Assembly: GCF_000716875.1 (NCBI RefSeq)
Contig: NZ_JNWQ01000013.1
Coordinates: forward strand, 1 to 64,000
Reading direction: 5' to 3'
DNA length: 64,000 nt
DNA from: Streptomyces novaecaesareae
Lineage (GTDB): Bacteria; Actinomycetota; Actinomycetes; Streptomycetales; Streptomycetaceae
The notes under the pieces were generated by a model. It did no database searches, had not been told where the DNA came from, and was given only the letters and a program-made list of their open reading frames with translations. The number at the start of each line of letters is the position of its first letter. Positions within the stretch are counted from its first letter, which is position 1. A program made the position numbers and the translations under genes. This document shows, in pieces, positions 45,187-53,879 of this stretch.

Positions 45187-48100
45187 GACGGGTACTCCTC
45201 AAGAATCACGTGTGCGTTCGAACCACCGGCGCCGAAGGAGCTGAGTCCGGCCCGGCGCAGCGGGCCCGGCCACGGCGCGGCGGCGGTGTGCAGGCGGAAG
45301 GGCAGCCCGTCCCACGGAACGGCCGGGTTCGGCGGTTCGCCGTGCAGGGACGGCGCGAGGGTGCGGTGCCGCAGTTGCAGGACGACCTTGGTGAGGCCCG
45401 CGATGCCCGCCGCGCCCTCCAGGTGGCCGATGTTGGACTTGACCGAACCGATCGCGCAGCTGCCCGGCGGCAGGTCGCCGAAGGCGAGCCCGAGGCCGTC
45501 CAGTTCGACCGGATCGCCGAGCGCGGTGCCGGTGCCGTGCGCCTCGACGTAGGAGATCGACTCGGGGGCCGCGTCCGCCCGGCGCAGGGCTGCGCGGATC
45601 ACCTCGGCCTGGCGCAGCGGTTGCGGCACGGTGTAGCCGTTGGCCCGACCGCCGTGGCCGACGGCGGTGCCCTTGATCACGGCGAGGATGCGGTCGCCGT
45701 CGGCCTCGGCCGCGGCCAGGGGCTTGAGCAGGACCGCGCCGACGCCCTCGCCCGGGGCGAAGCCGTCGCCGTCCGCCCCGAAGGAGCGGCACCGGTGGTC
45801 GCTGGAGGTCATCCCGAGCCGGGCCTGCTCCACGAACTTGTCCGGGTGCAGGTTGAGGTTGACCCCGCCGACCAGGGCGGCCTCGCACTCGCCGCGGTGC
45901 AGGCTCTCGCACGCCAGGTGCAGCGCGGTCAGCGACGAGGAGCACATGGTGTCGACGGTGAGGCTGGGGCCGGTGAGGTCGAGGAAGTAGGAGACCCGGT
46001 TGGCGATGCCCGCAGTGGACGAGCCGGCGCTGACCGGCGCCCCGCGCAGGGACTGCTCGACCCCGAAGTAGCCGTACTCGCGGTACATCGTGGCCGCGAA
46101 CACCCCGACCTGGCCCCGGTGGCGCCCGGCCAGCCGGGTGCGCGGGTAGCAGGCGTTCTCCAGGGTCTCCCAGACGACCTCCAGGAACAACCGCTCCTGC
46201 GGGTCCATCAGTTCGGCGTCCCTGGGCGTGATGCCGAAGAACAGCGGGTCGAACGCGGTGACGTCGTCGAGGAAGGACCCGATCATGAGGGCGTCCGAGC
46301 GGGGCCGGTCCGCGGGCACCGGGCGGATGCTGTCGCGGCCCTCCAGCAGGTTGTCCCAGAAGCTGTCCAGGTCGGGTGCGTCCGGGTAGCGGCCGCCGAT
46401 CCCGATGATCGCGATGTCGGCGTGCTCCGGCCGCTCGGCGGCCTCGACCGGGTGGGTCGTACCGCGCCCGGCCGTGCCCCGCTCCGCCGTCCGCCGCTCG
46501 GCGAGGTGCTCGGCGAGGTGCTCGGCGACCGCGAGCAGCGTCGGATGGCGGAAGAACAGCGTGGCGGGCAGCTCGCCGTACTCCTCGGCGAGCCGGGCGT
46601 TGAGCCTGGTCACCAGGAGCGAGGTCAGCCCGTAGGCGTCGAGCGGCGCGCGGACGTCGATCCGGTCGGCCGGGATCTCCGACAGTTCCGCGTACAGCAG
46701 CCGCAGCCGCTCCGCCACGGCCGTGGGGCCGGCCGGGACCGGGACAGCGGGTACCCGGGCGGCCGGTACCCGGGCGCCGGGCGCGGCGGTGTCCTCGGCG
46801 TCCTCGGCGTCCTCGGCGTCCAGCCAGAGCGGTGCCTCGGCGAAGACCTGGGCCGGCAGTGAGACCCGGGTCGGCGGGTCGGGCCACAGCGCGGCCCAGT
46901 CGACGGCCCCGCCGGCCAGCCAGACGTCCGCCAGCGTCTCGGAGCCCGGCTCGCGCAGAACGTCCGGGTGCGGGCGGCCGTCGAGGAAGGCCGTGAGCCG
47001 GGTGGCCAGGGACTCGAAGTCGGTGCAGCGCACGGCGATCCGGGCGGGCAGCGCGAACGACGCGGTCTGGGTGGTGTACGCGACCGCCGCCAGGTCGGCC
47101 TCGGCGCTCCACCGCGGGAGCCGGCCGAGCATCCGGCGGGCGACCGCCGGCAGGCTGTCGGCGTCCGACGCGGTGAGCAGCACCAGTGAACCGGTCGGCG
47201 ATCCGGTGCCGGTACGGCGCCGCGCCGAGGGCTCGCGGACCAGGATCTGTGCGAGCGCGCCGGCTGCGCCGTACGAGCTGACCAGGGCCCGGCGCGGCCG
47301 GCCGGCCCCGGTCCAGTCCGCCGGGCCGGTGACCGGGCGGACCGGCAGCCGGTCCCACGGGATCAGCGGGTTCCGTTCCGCCGCCCAGAGTGTGGGCACG
47401 ATCCGGCCGTGCCGGAGCTGGAGCAGCACCTTCGTCAACTGCGAGAGCGCGGCCGCCGGTTCGAGGTGGCCGAGGTTGGGCTTGATGGTGCCGACCATCG
47501 GGCCGTGCTCGAAGACCTCGCCGAGCGCTTCCAGTTCGGCCGCGTCGGCGAGCGCGGCGCCCGCGGCGCTCGCCTCGACGTAGTCGACGTCCGCGGGGTC
47601 CAGCCCCGCCGCGGCGAGCACCGACCGGATCGAGGCCGCCATCGCCGCCTGGTCCGGCATCCCGTAGCGGTCGACGGCACCGACGTGTCCGATCCAGCTG
47701 CCGTCCAGCACGGCGTGGACGACGTCGCCCGCCGCGTCGGACGCCCGGCGCAGCAGCAGCGCGCCGCCGCCCTCGCCGAGCAGCCAACCCGGCCGCCCGG
47801 CGTCGAGCGCTCCGGTCGGGACGCTCTCGGCGAGCAGGCCGGCGTCCCGCAGGACGGCGCGGCGGTACGGGTGCGCGACCACGTTGGCCGCGGCGACGAT
47901 CGCGGCGTCGCACTCGCCGTCCCGCAGGCTCTTCACCGCCAGGTGGAGTGCCGTCGCGGACGAGGAGCAGGCGGTGTCGACCGCGAGGCTCGGGCCGTCG
48001 AAGCCGAAGAACTGGGACACCCGGGCGGGGATCTCCGAGGCGACGGCGGTGACCTGGGCGGCGCCGTCGCGCCGCCAGGAGTCCGCGCCGACCTGCTGGT

Positions 48101-51100
48101 AGTCCTGCCACATCGCCCCGACGAAGACGCCGACCCGGGGCGCGGTGGAGGCGAGCGAGGCCGGACTGTGCCCCGCGTCGTTGAGGCAGTGCCAGACCGC
48201 CCGGAGCACCAGCCGCAGCTGCGGGTCCAGGGCCTTGGCCTCGACCGGGGCGAGCCGGAAGGCCAACGCGTCGAAGGAGGCCACGTCGTCGAGGTACGAG
48301 CCGTGGACGCCGGCGGTGAGCCCGGGGCGGCCCGGGGGCGGCGCGCCGACCGCGGAGCGGCCGGCCACCAGGGTGTCCCACAAGGCGTCCAGGTCCTCGG
48401 CGCCCGGGTACCGGCCGGCCATGCCGATCACCGCGATCCCGCTGTCCGGGCGCGGCGCCGGGGCCGCGAACGGGGGGAGCTCGCCGGTTGCCGCCACCGC
48501 CGGGTGGTCCGCACCGCCGCCGACGAACGACAGCAGCAGCCGGTGGCCGTCCCGGAGGTCGAGCGCCTGGCGCAGCCCGGCCTCGGAGACCTCGCCGATC
48601 GGGCAGAGGCCGAGGCCGCACGCGGCCTGGCCCATCATCAGCAGCTGGGCGATGTGGCCGGACTCGATCGCGAGGAAGCGGTCCGCGGCGGTGCCGTAGA
48701 CGGGCTCGATCGCGTCCGACTGGCCGACCAGGTGGAGGGTGAACCGTGCCCGGTCGGCGATCGGCCGGTTGTAGTAGAAGTGCCCACCGGTCTCCGGGCC
48801 CGCGTCGCTCACCCGCTGCAGCGCGTGGGTCTCGGGGTGGTAGTAGTAGCTGCCCGCGCCGAGGCCCTCGACGGCGGCGGCCCCGACCTGGAGGTAGACC
48901 TGCACCGCGTAGGTGTCGCCGGCGGACGGGTAGAGGTGCCGGTCCCGGCCGTCGACGGTGACCTTGCGCAGCAGCCCGAGCAGCCGGGCGAGGTCGTGCG
49001 CCGGCACCGGGCCGGGCTTGAAGTCCCGTCGGCTCGCCCGCCAGGCGAAGTACTCGGCGGTCGGCGGCTCGGAGGCGAGCCGGACGGTCTCGACCGACTC
49101 GCCGTCCTGCCGCAGGTGCAGTCGGCGCGCCTTGAACTCGGCGCGCTGGTCCGCCGCGAAGAAGTCCACCGGCGCGGGCCCCTCGGCCGTCGGCTGTTCG
49201 GCCGTCTCGGGCTTCTCGGCCGTCGGCTGTTCGGCCGTCTCGGGCTTCTCGGCGGCCCCGGGCTTCTCGGCGGCCCCGGCCGCCCCGAGCGCCTTGGCGA
49301 TGCCCCGGCAGGTCGGCTCGGAGAGCACCGCGGACACCGGGATGCGCTTGCCGTACCGCTGCTCCAGCACGTTGGAGACCTGGACCACGGTGAACGAGGT
49401 GGCGCCCTCGTTCCACAGGTCGGCGTCGGCGGCGATCCCGTCCAGACCCAGCTGGGCCGCGAAGACCGCGGCGATCTCCTCCGCCAGGCGCTCCTCGGTC
49501 ATGCCCCGCTCGGCCGGGCCCGGTGCGGCCGGGCTCGGTTCGGCCAGGCCCTCCGTGCCCCGGCTCCCACCCGCCCCGAACTCGGGTGCGGCGGTGCCGC
49601 CGCCGTTCAGCAGTGCGGCACGGTCCAGCTTCCCGTTGGAGGTGGCGGGGAAGACCTCGCAGAACCGGACCACGTTCGGCACCATGTGCGCCGGCAGGGT
49701 CTCGGCGACGAAGGCCCGGAGCTCCGCGCCGGTCACCGGGGCGGACGCGATCACGAAGCCGTGCAGCCGGTCGGCGTCCGCCAAGGCCACCGCCTCCTTG
49801 ACCGCCGGGTGCTCGCGCAACCGGTGCTCCACCTCACCGAGTTCGACCCGGAAGCCGCGCAGCTTGACCTGGGTGTCCTGGCGGCCGAGGAAGGTCAGGT
49901 TCCCGTCCGGGAGGTACGCGGCCCGGTCGCCGGTGCGGTAGAGCCGCTCCCCGGGGCCCGCGAACGGATCGTCGACGAAGCGCTCCGCGGTGAGCTCGGC
50001 CATCCCGTGGTAGCCGCTGCTCAGGCAGACGCCGCCGATGAAGAGGTCGCCCTCGACCCCCACCGGGCAGGGCTGCATGGCCTCGTCCAGCACGTGGTAG
50101 CGGGCGTTGTCGATCGGACGCCCGTACGGGATGCTCCGCCACTGCGGATCGATCTCGTCGACGTCGAAGCAGTTGGACCAGACGGTGGCCTCGGTGGCGC
50201 CGCCCAGGCTGACGATCCGGGCGCCCGGGAACGCCGCCCGCACCTCGTCGGGCAGCGTCAGCGGGGTGTAGTCACCGCTCAGGAAGACCAGCCGCAGCGC
50301 GTCCCGACCGCCCTGACGGGCCGTCGGCAGCAGCGGGGCGACCTGGGCGAGCGTCGTCGGCGCGGAGTTCCAGAAGGTGATGGGCTCGTCGAGCAGCACG
50401 TCCAGCAGCAGGGCCGGGTCGCGCTGCTGCTCCTCGTCGGCGAGGTAGAGGGCGCCGCCGCAGCCGAGCACGCCGAAGATGTCGAACACCGACAGGTCGA
50501 AGCCCAGCGAGGTCACGGACAGGCCGAGGTCGTGCTCGCCGAAGTCGTAGGTCCGGCGGCACCAGGCGATGAGGTTGAGCACCGGCCGGTGGGTGACGGC
50601 GACGCCCTTGGGCGTACCGGTGCTGCCCGAGGTGAAGATCACGTAGGCGAGGGAGTCCGCCGTGGAGCGCGGGGGCGGCTGGGGCGTCCACTCCTCCGGG
50701 CGAAGGTCCTCCAGCGCCAGTTCGGTGACCGGATCGGGCAGCGCGGTGCCGGGGGTGCGGGCCGTGGTGAGAACGATCGAGGCGCCGGTCAGCTCCAGCA
50801 TCCGGGCGGTACGGGCCGCCGGAAGGCTCGGCTCGACGGGCAGGTAGGCGCCGCCCGCCTTGAGGATGCCGAGGACGGCGGCGACCATCTCCGGGCCCCG
50901 GGACATCCGCACACCGACGATCGTCCCGGCGCCGACCCGGTGCTCGATCAGCCGCCAGGCGATCCGGTTGGCCAGGGCGTCCAGCTCGGCGAAGGTCATC
51001 GTGCCGCGGCTGCTGCGCAGCGCCACGGCGTCCGGGGTCCGGAGGGCGTGGTCGGCGACCAGCTCGTGGCAGAGGCGCTCGGTGCTGAACCAGCGGGCCG

Positions 51101-53819
51101 TGTCGTTCCATTCGTGGAGGATCCGGTGGCGTTCCTCCCGCGGCATCGGCTCCTGCGGCGCCGCCGCCTCCGGCATCCTCGGCGCGGCCGGCTCGCGCTC
51201 GGGCGCGGCGCCCGGCACCACTGCGGCGATCCGCTCCTCGACCAGCGCGGTGAACTCGGCGAACGCCTCGGCAAGGAAGCCCTCGGCAAAGTCACCGGGG
51301 ACGGCGTCCCAGCAGAGGAACAGCGTGCCGTCCGGCTCGATCAGGCTGATGCAGTCCAGGCTCACGCCCGGGGTGCTGCTCAGCCACCGCCCGGTGGCGG
51401 GCACCTCGGGCAGGGCACGGGCGTCGACCGCGCAGGTGTAGACAACCGGGTAGCCGACCGCCCCCTGCCCGCGCAGGACGCGGCGGCGCAGTTCGCCCAG
51501 GCCGCTGCTGGAGCGGCCGGTGGGGAGCGCGGCGAGCTGGCGGCCGTACGCCGCCTCACGGTCGCTGCCGGTGACCGAGCGGACCCAGCCGAGGACGGTG
51601 TGCTCGCCCGGCCGGGCATGCCGAGCCTCGGTCCACTGCACCACCGGGAGCCCGAACTCGGCGTCGGCGGCGTGCCGGCCCAGCACCTCGGTGAAGGCCG
51701 CGAGCAGCAGCAGGTCGGGCGAGTCGGCCGAGGTCCAGCGGAGCGTACGGGACCACCGGGCGCGGTCGCGGGCGCCCGTGCCGTCCGGCGCGGGCAGCCG
51801 GGGGCCGGTCGGCAGGTCTGCCAACTGGCCGTCCCACGGAGCGGGCTGCGGCACCGCCCGGACGGGCACGGGAGCCGGAGCGGTCCACCCGCAGTGCCGG
51901 GCGACGAGCTCGCGGCTGAGCCGGTGGATGCTGTGCGCGTCGAACACCGCCAGGTCGAAGGTGCAGTGCACGGTCGAGCCGCTCACCCGGACGTCGAACC
52001 GGGGCCACCGGCCGAACGGCAGGCCCTCGCCCGTCAGCAGCTCGGTCCAGGCAGCCTCGTCGGCCAGCACCGGGATCCGCCAGGTGCCCTCGCCGCGCGG
52101 GATCGTCCACAACGAGCCGTCCTGCCGGATGACGGTTCGCATCGCCTCGTACGCGTCGACCATCTCGGTCAGCGCGGCTTCGAGCCGCTCCGGGACCAGC
52201 TCCGGGACCTCGAACGACAGGCTCATCCGGGCGCCGTGCCAGGGTTCGCCGTCGCCGCCGCGCTCGGCCACGTAGTAGGCCTGCTGGAGCGGGTTCAGTA
52301 CGGCACCGGACGGCTCCGGGACGCGCCCCGCCATGGTGAGCGCGTTGGCGAAGGCGGCGAAGGCCGGTGCGGCGTGCTCGTCGGGCAGGGCGTCGGCGAC
52401 GTCCCAGCGGTAGCGGAGCGCACCGTCCTCCTCCCAGACCTGCGCCTCCAGCAGCACACCCGAGGTCTGGCTGACCGCGGCGGTGACGTTCCGGCCGAAG
52501 CCGGGCTCGGCCGGGCCGGTGCCGAGCAGGCTGGTGAACACCACCGGCAGGACCGGCGGGGTGCCGCCCTTGGCCCGCAGCGCGCGCAGCGCTTCGACGG
52601 TGCCCACCGAGCAGTGCTCGACGGCGGCACCGAGCTGCCCGTCGAGCTCGCGGACGGCCGCCTCGAACGGCGCGCCGCTCACCTCGACCACGGCGGAGGA
52701 GGTGAACGGCCCGACCAGGGCCGCGGCGGAGGCCGGCAGTCGGAGCCGGTCGGTGGTGGTGACGACCAGGGTGTGCGCGGGGGCCGCGCCGCCGGTGACC
52801 AGGGCCTCGCCGAAGAGCGTGACGAGCAACGCGTTGGGGGTGACGCCGAGGCTCCGGGCGCGGTCGCGGGCGGCCGCCCACAGCTGCGGGGCCAAGGTGC
52901 CGTCGAGGGCGCGGCGCCGCCCCTCGGGGCGGTCCGTGAGCTCGGCGAACGGCCCGGCCGGGCAGTCGGCCAGCCGGTCGGTCCAGTACGCCAGGTCGGC
53001 CCGGTGGCGCTCACCGCCGCGCCGGCCGTGCAGCGCGAGGACGCAGTCCCGGGCCGACGGGCCGCCCGCCGCCGGCCGCAGGGTCCCGGTCCGGTAGACC
53101 TCGGACCACTCGGCGAGCACCAGGGCCAGCCCGTGCCCGTCGGTGACGCTCAGGTCCAGGCTGAAGTGGACGACACCAGGCATGTCATGACGGAGCGTCA
53201 CCTCGATCGTCGCGGGCGGCCAGGTGCCCGCCGGGTAGGCACGGCTCTCCAGCCGCGCCCGGGCCTCGGCGGGGTCGCGGTCCCGGTGCACCGGGAAGGT
53301 CCACTCCCCCGCGTCCGGCCGAACCTGCTGTCCCTGCGTGGTGACGGCGGCCCGCAGCATGTCGTGCCGCTCCACGACCTGGCGCCAGGCCAGCTCCAAC
53401 CGCCCGACGTCCAGGCCGTCGACCTCGAACTCCAGGTACTGGTGGCAGCCGGAGCCGTCCGGGCCCAACTCCTTCGCCAACAGGTAGGACTCCTGCATCG
53501 GCGTGAGCGGGAACGGCTCGAACCGCTGCTCCACGCCGTGCTCGACCACACCGGCCGCGCCGAACGCGCCGGACGCATCGGCGGCGGCCAGCGCGGCGGC
53601 GACCTTGACGGCGAGCCCTCCCGCGGTCAGCCGGTCGTCGAACGGGCCGGCCGGCAGTTCGGCGTCGAACTCCAGGCTCGACTCCAGCCAGAGCCGGGCG
53701 GCCAGAATGGAGTCCATGCCCTGCTCGCGCAACGGCACGGCCGGGTCGAATACGCCGGGAACGAGCTCGTGGAGAAGCCGGGTGACGAATTCGAGTACTT
53801 CCCCTGCCGACCGACGCAT
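45183..53819 (-). CDS. Hybrid NRPS-PKS: carrier-Cy-Cy-A(Cys)-PCP-Ox-KS0-ACP-KS (LnmI-like)
   Basis: A 2878-aa protein. N-terminal carrier (Ser37) for the starter; Cy1 (100-510, DxxxxD at Asp222/Asp227) and Cy2 (505-915, Asp622/Asp627), two tandem heterocyclisation domains; A domain (911-1400); PCP (Ser1475); thiazoline oxidase of the SagB/nitroreductase type (1550-1785, YPSAG); KS0 (1794-2200, Cys1951 present but HGTGT His replaced, Ser2084); ACP (Ser2400); complete KS (2465-2875, Cys2626). The A-domain pocket reads D-L-F-N-F-S-L-V-W-K, nearly the cysteine code D-L-Y-N-L-S-L-I-W-K. It should therefore build an acyl/aminoacyl-thiazole and hand it on through a transfer-only KS0. The last KS completes its module with KR1-ACP1 on the next protein. 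AGGAGG precedes ATG 53819. The 60-nt gap upstream is the widest in the operon. Confidence 0.93.
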   Translation of the reverse strand: MRRSAGEVLEFVTRLLHELVPGVFDPAVPLREQGMDSILAARLWLESSLEFDAELPAGPFDDRLTAGGLAVKVAAALAAADASGAFGAAGVVEHGVEQRFEPFPLTPMQESYLLAKELGPDGSGCHQYLEFEVDGLDVGRLELAWRQVVERHDMLRAAVTTQGQQVRPDAGEWTFPVHRDRDPAEARARLESRAYPAGTWPPATIEVTLRHDMPGVVHFSLDLSVTDGHGLALVLAEWSEVYRTGTLRPAAGGPSARDCVLALHGRRGGERHRADLAYWTDRLADCPAGPFAELTDRPEGRRRALDGTLAPQLWAAARDRARSLGVTPNALLVTLFGEALVTGGAAPAHTLVVTTTDRLRLPASAAALVGPFTSSAVVEVSGAPFEAAVRELDGQLGAAVEHCSVGTVEALRALRAKGGTPPVLPVVFTSLLGTGPAEPGFGRNVTAAVSQTSGVLLEAQVWEEDGALRYRWDVADALPDEHAAPAFAAFANALTMAGRVPEPSGAVLNPLQQAYYVAERGGDGEPWHGARMSLSFEVPELVPERLEAALTEMVDAYEAMRTVIRQDGSLWTIPRGEGTWRIPVLADEAAWTELLTGEGLPFGRWPRFDVRVSGSTVHCTFDLAVFDAHSIHRLSRELVARHCGWTAPAPVPVRAVPQPAPWDGQLADLPTGPRLPAPDGTGARDRARWSRTLRWTSADSPDLLLLAAFTEVLGRHAADAEFGLPVVQWTEARHARPGEHTVLGWVRSVTGSDREAAYGRQLAALPTGRSSSGLGELRRRVLRGQGAVGYPVVYTCAVDARALPEVPATGRWLSSTPGVSLDCISLIEPDGTLFLCWDAVPGDFAEGFLAEAFAEFTALVEERIAAVVPGAAPEREPAAPRMPEAAAPQEPMPREERHRILHEWNDTARWFSTERLCHELVADHALRTPDAVALRSSRGTMTFAELDALANRIAWRLIEHRVGAGTIVGVRMSRGPEMVAAVLGILKAGGAYLPVEPSLPAARTARMLELTGASIVLTTARTPGTALPDPVTELALEDLRPEEWTPQPPPRSTADSLAYVIFTSGSTGTPKGVAVTHRPVLNLIAWCRRTYDFGEHDLGLSVTSLGFDLSVFDIFGVLGCGGALYLADEEQQRDPALLLDVLLDEPITFWNSAPTTLAQVAPLLPTARQGGRDALRLVFLSGDYTPLTLPDEVRAAFPGARIVSLGGATEATVWSNCFDVDEIDPQWRSIPYGRPIDNARYHVLDEAMQPCPVGVEGDLFIGGVCLSSGYHGMAELTAERFVDDPFAGPGERLYRTGDRAAYLPDGNLTFLGRQDTQVKLRGFRVELGEVEHRLREHPAVKEAVALADADRLHGFVIASAPVTGAELRAFVAETLPAHMVPNVVRFCEVFPATSNGKLDRAALLNGGGTAAPEFGAGGSRGTEGLAEPSPAAPGPAERGMTEERLAEEIAAVFAAQLGLDGIAADADLWNEGATSFTVVQVSNVLEQRYGKRIPVSAVLSEPTCRGIAKALGAAGAAEKPGAAEKPETAEQPTAEKPETAEQPTAEGPAPVDFFAADQRAEFKARRLHLRQDGESVETVRLASEPPTAEYFAWRASRRDFKPGPVPAHDLARLLGLLRKVTVDGRDRHLYPSAGDTYAVQVYLQVGAAAVEGLGAGSYYYHPETHALQRVSDAGPETGGHFYYNRPIADRARFTLHLVGQSDAIEPVYGTAADRFLAIESGHIAQLLMMGQAACGLGLCPIGEVSEAGLRQALDLRDGHRLLLSFVGGGADHPAVAATGELPPFAAPAPRPDSGIAVIGMAGRYPGAEDLDALWDTLVAGRSAVGAPPPGRPGLTAGVHGSYLDDVASFDALAFRLAPVEAKALDPQLRLVLRAVWHCLNDAGHSPASLASTAPRVGVFVGAMWQDYQQVGADSWRRDGAAQVTAVASEIPARVSQFFGFDGPSLAVDTACSSSATALHLAVKSLRDGECDAAIVAAANVVAHPYRRAVLRDAGLLAESVPTGALDAGRPGWLLGEGGGALLLRRASDAAGDVVHAVLDGSWIGHVGAVDRYGMPDQAAMAASIRSVLAAAGLDPADVDYVEASAAGAALADAAELEALGEVFEHGPMVGTIKPNLGHLEPAAALSQLTKVLLQLRHGRIVPTLWAAERNPLIPWDRLPVRPVTGPADWTGAGRPRRALVSSYGAAGALAQILVREPSARRRTGTGSPTGSLVLLTASDADSLPAVARRMLGRLPRWSAEADLAAVAYTTQTASFALPARIAVRCTDFESLATRLTAFLDGRPHPDVLREPGSETLADVWLAGGAVDWAALWPDPPTRVSLPAQVFAEAPLWLDAEDAEDAEDTAAPGARVPAARVPAVPVPAGPTAVAERLRLLYAELSEIPADRIDVRAPLDAYGLTSLLVTRLNARLAEEYGELPATLFFRHPTLLAVAEHLAEHLAERRTAERGTAGRGTTHPVEAAERPEHADIAIIGIGGRYPDAPDLDSFWDNLLEGRDSIRPVPADRPRSDALMIGSFLDDVTAFDPLFFGITPRDAELMDPQERLFLEVVWETLENACYPRTRLAGRHRGQVGVFAATMYREYGYFGVEQSLRGAPVSAGSSTAGIANRVSYFLDLTGPSLTVDTMCSSSLTALHLACESLHRGECEAALVGGVNLNLHPDKFVEQARLGMTSSDHRCRSFGADGDGFAPGEGVGAVLLKPLAAAEADGDRILAVIKGTAVGHGGRANGYTVPQPLRQAEVIRAALRRADAAPESISYVEAHGTGTALGDPVELDGLGLAFGDLPPGSCAIGSVKSNIGHLEGAAGIAGLTKVVLQLRHRTLAPSLHGEPPNPAVPWDGLPFRLHTAAAPWPGPLRRAGLSSFGAGGSNAHVILEEYPS
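46795..46822 (-). repeat. 9-bp repeat encoding (EDA)n in the post-KS0 linker
   Basis: Three tandem copies of a 9-bp unit encode Glu-Asp-Ala between KS0 and the following ACP. It is in frame and acidic, a linker with no other signal. Confidence 0.8.
49179..49280 (-). repeat. 33-bp and 18-bp tandem repeats in the PCP-Ox linker
   Basis: Two exact-register 33-bp units (49179-49211, 49212-49244) encode EKPETAEQPTA-type repeats, followed by two 18-bp units (49245-49262, 49263-49280) encoding EKPGAA-type repeats. They form an Ala/Glu/Pro-rich linker between the PCP and the oxidase domain. Confidence 0.9.
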
Positions 53820-53879
53820 CCAATCCTCCTGAGTACGGGCTTGGGCCCAAATCTAAAAACTCAGGGAATTGACTTCCGT

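Noticed and set aside
45170..45200. Frameshift joining the two megasynthases
   Set aside because: A GAGGAG at correct spacing from the GTG and a GTGA overlap like other junctions in this operon support two real proteins.
37561..45552. Second long plus-strand frame opposite the PKS
   Set aside because: Composition-driven shadow of the real minus-strand gene, as are the similar frames around 22864-26487, 47409-55880 and 60582-63527.
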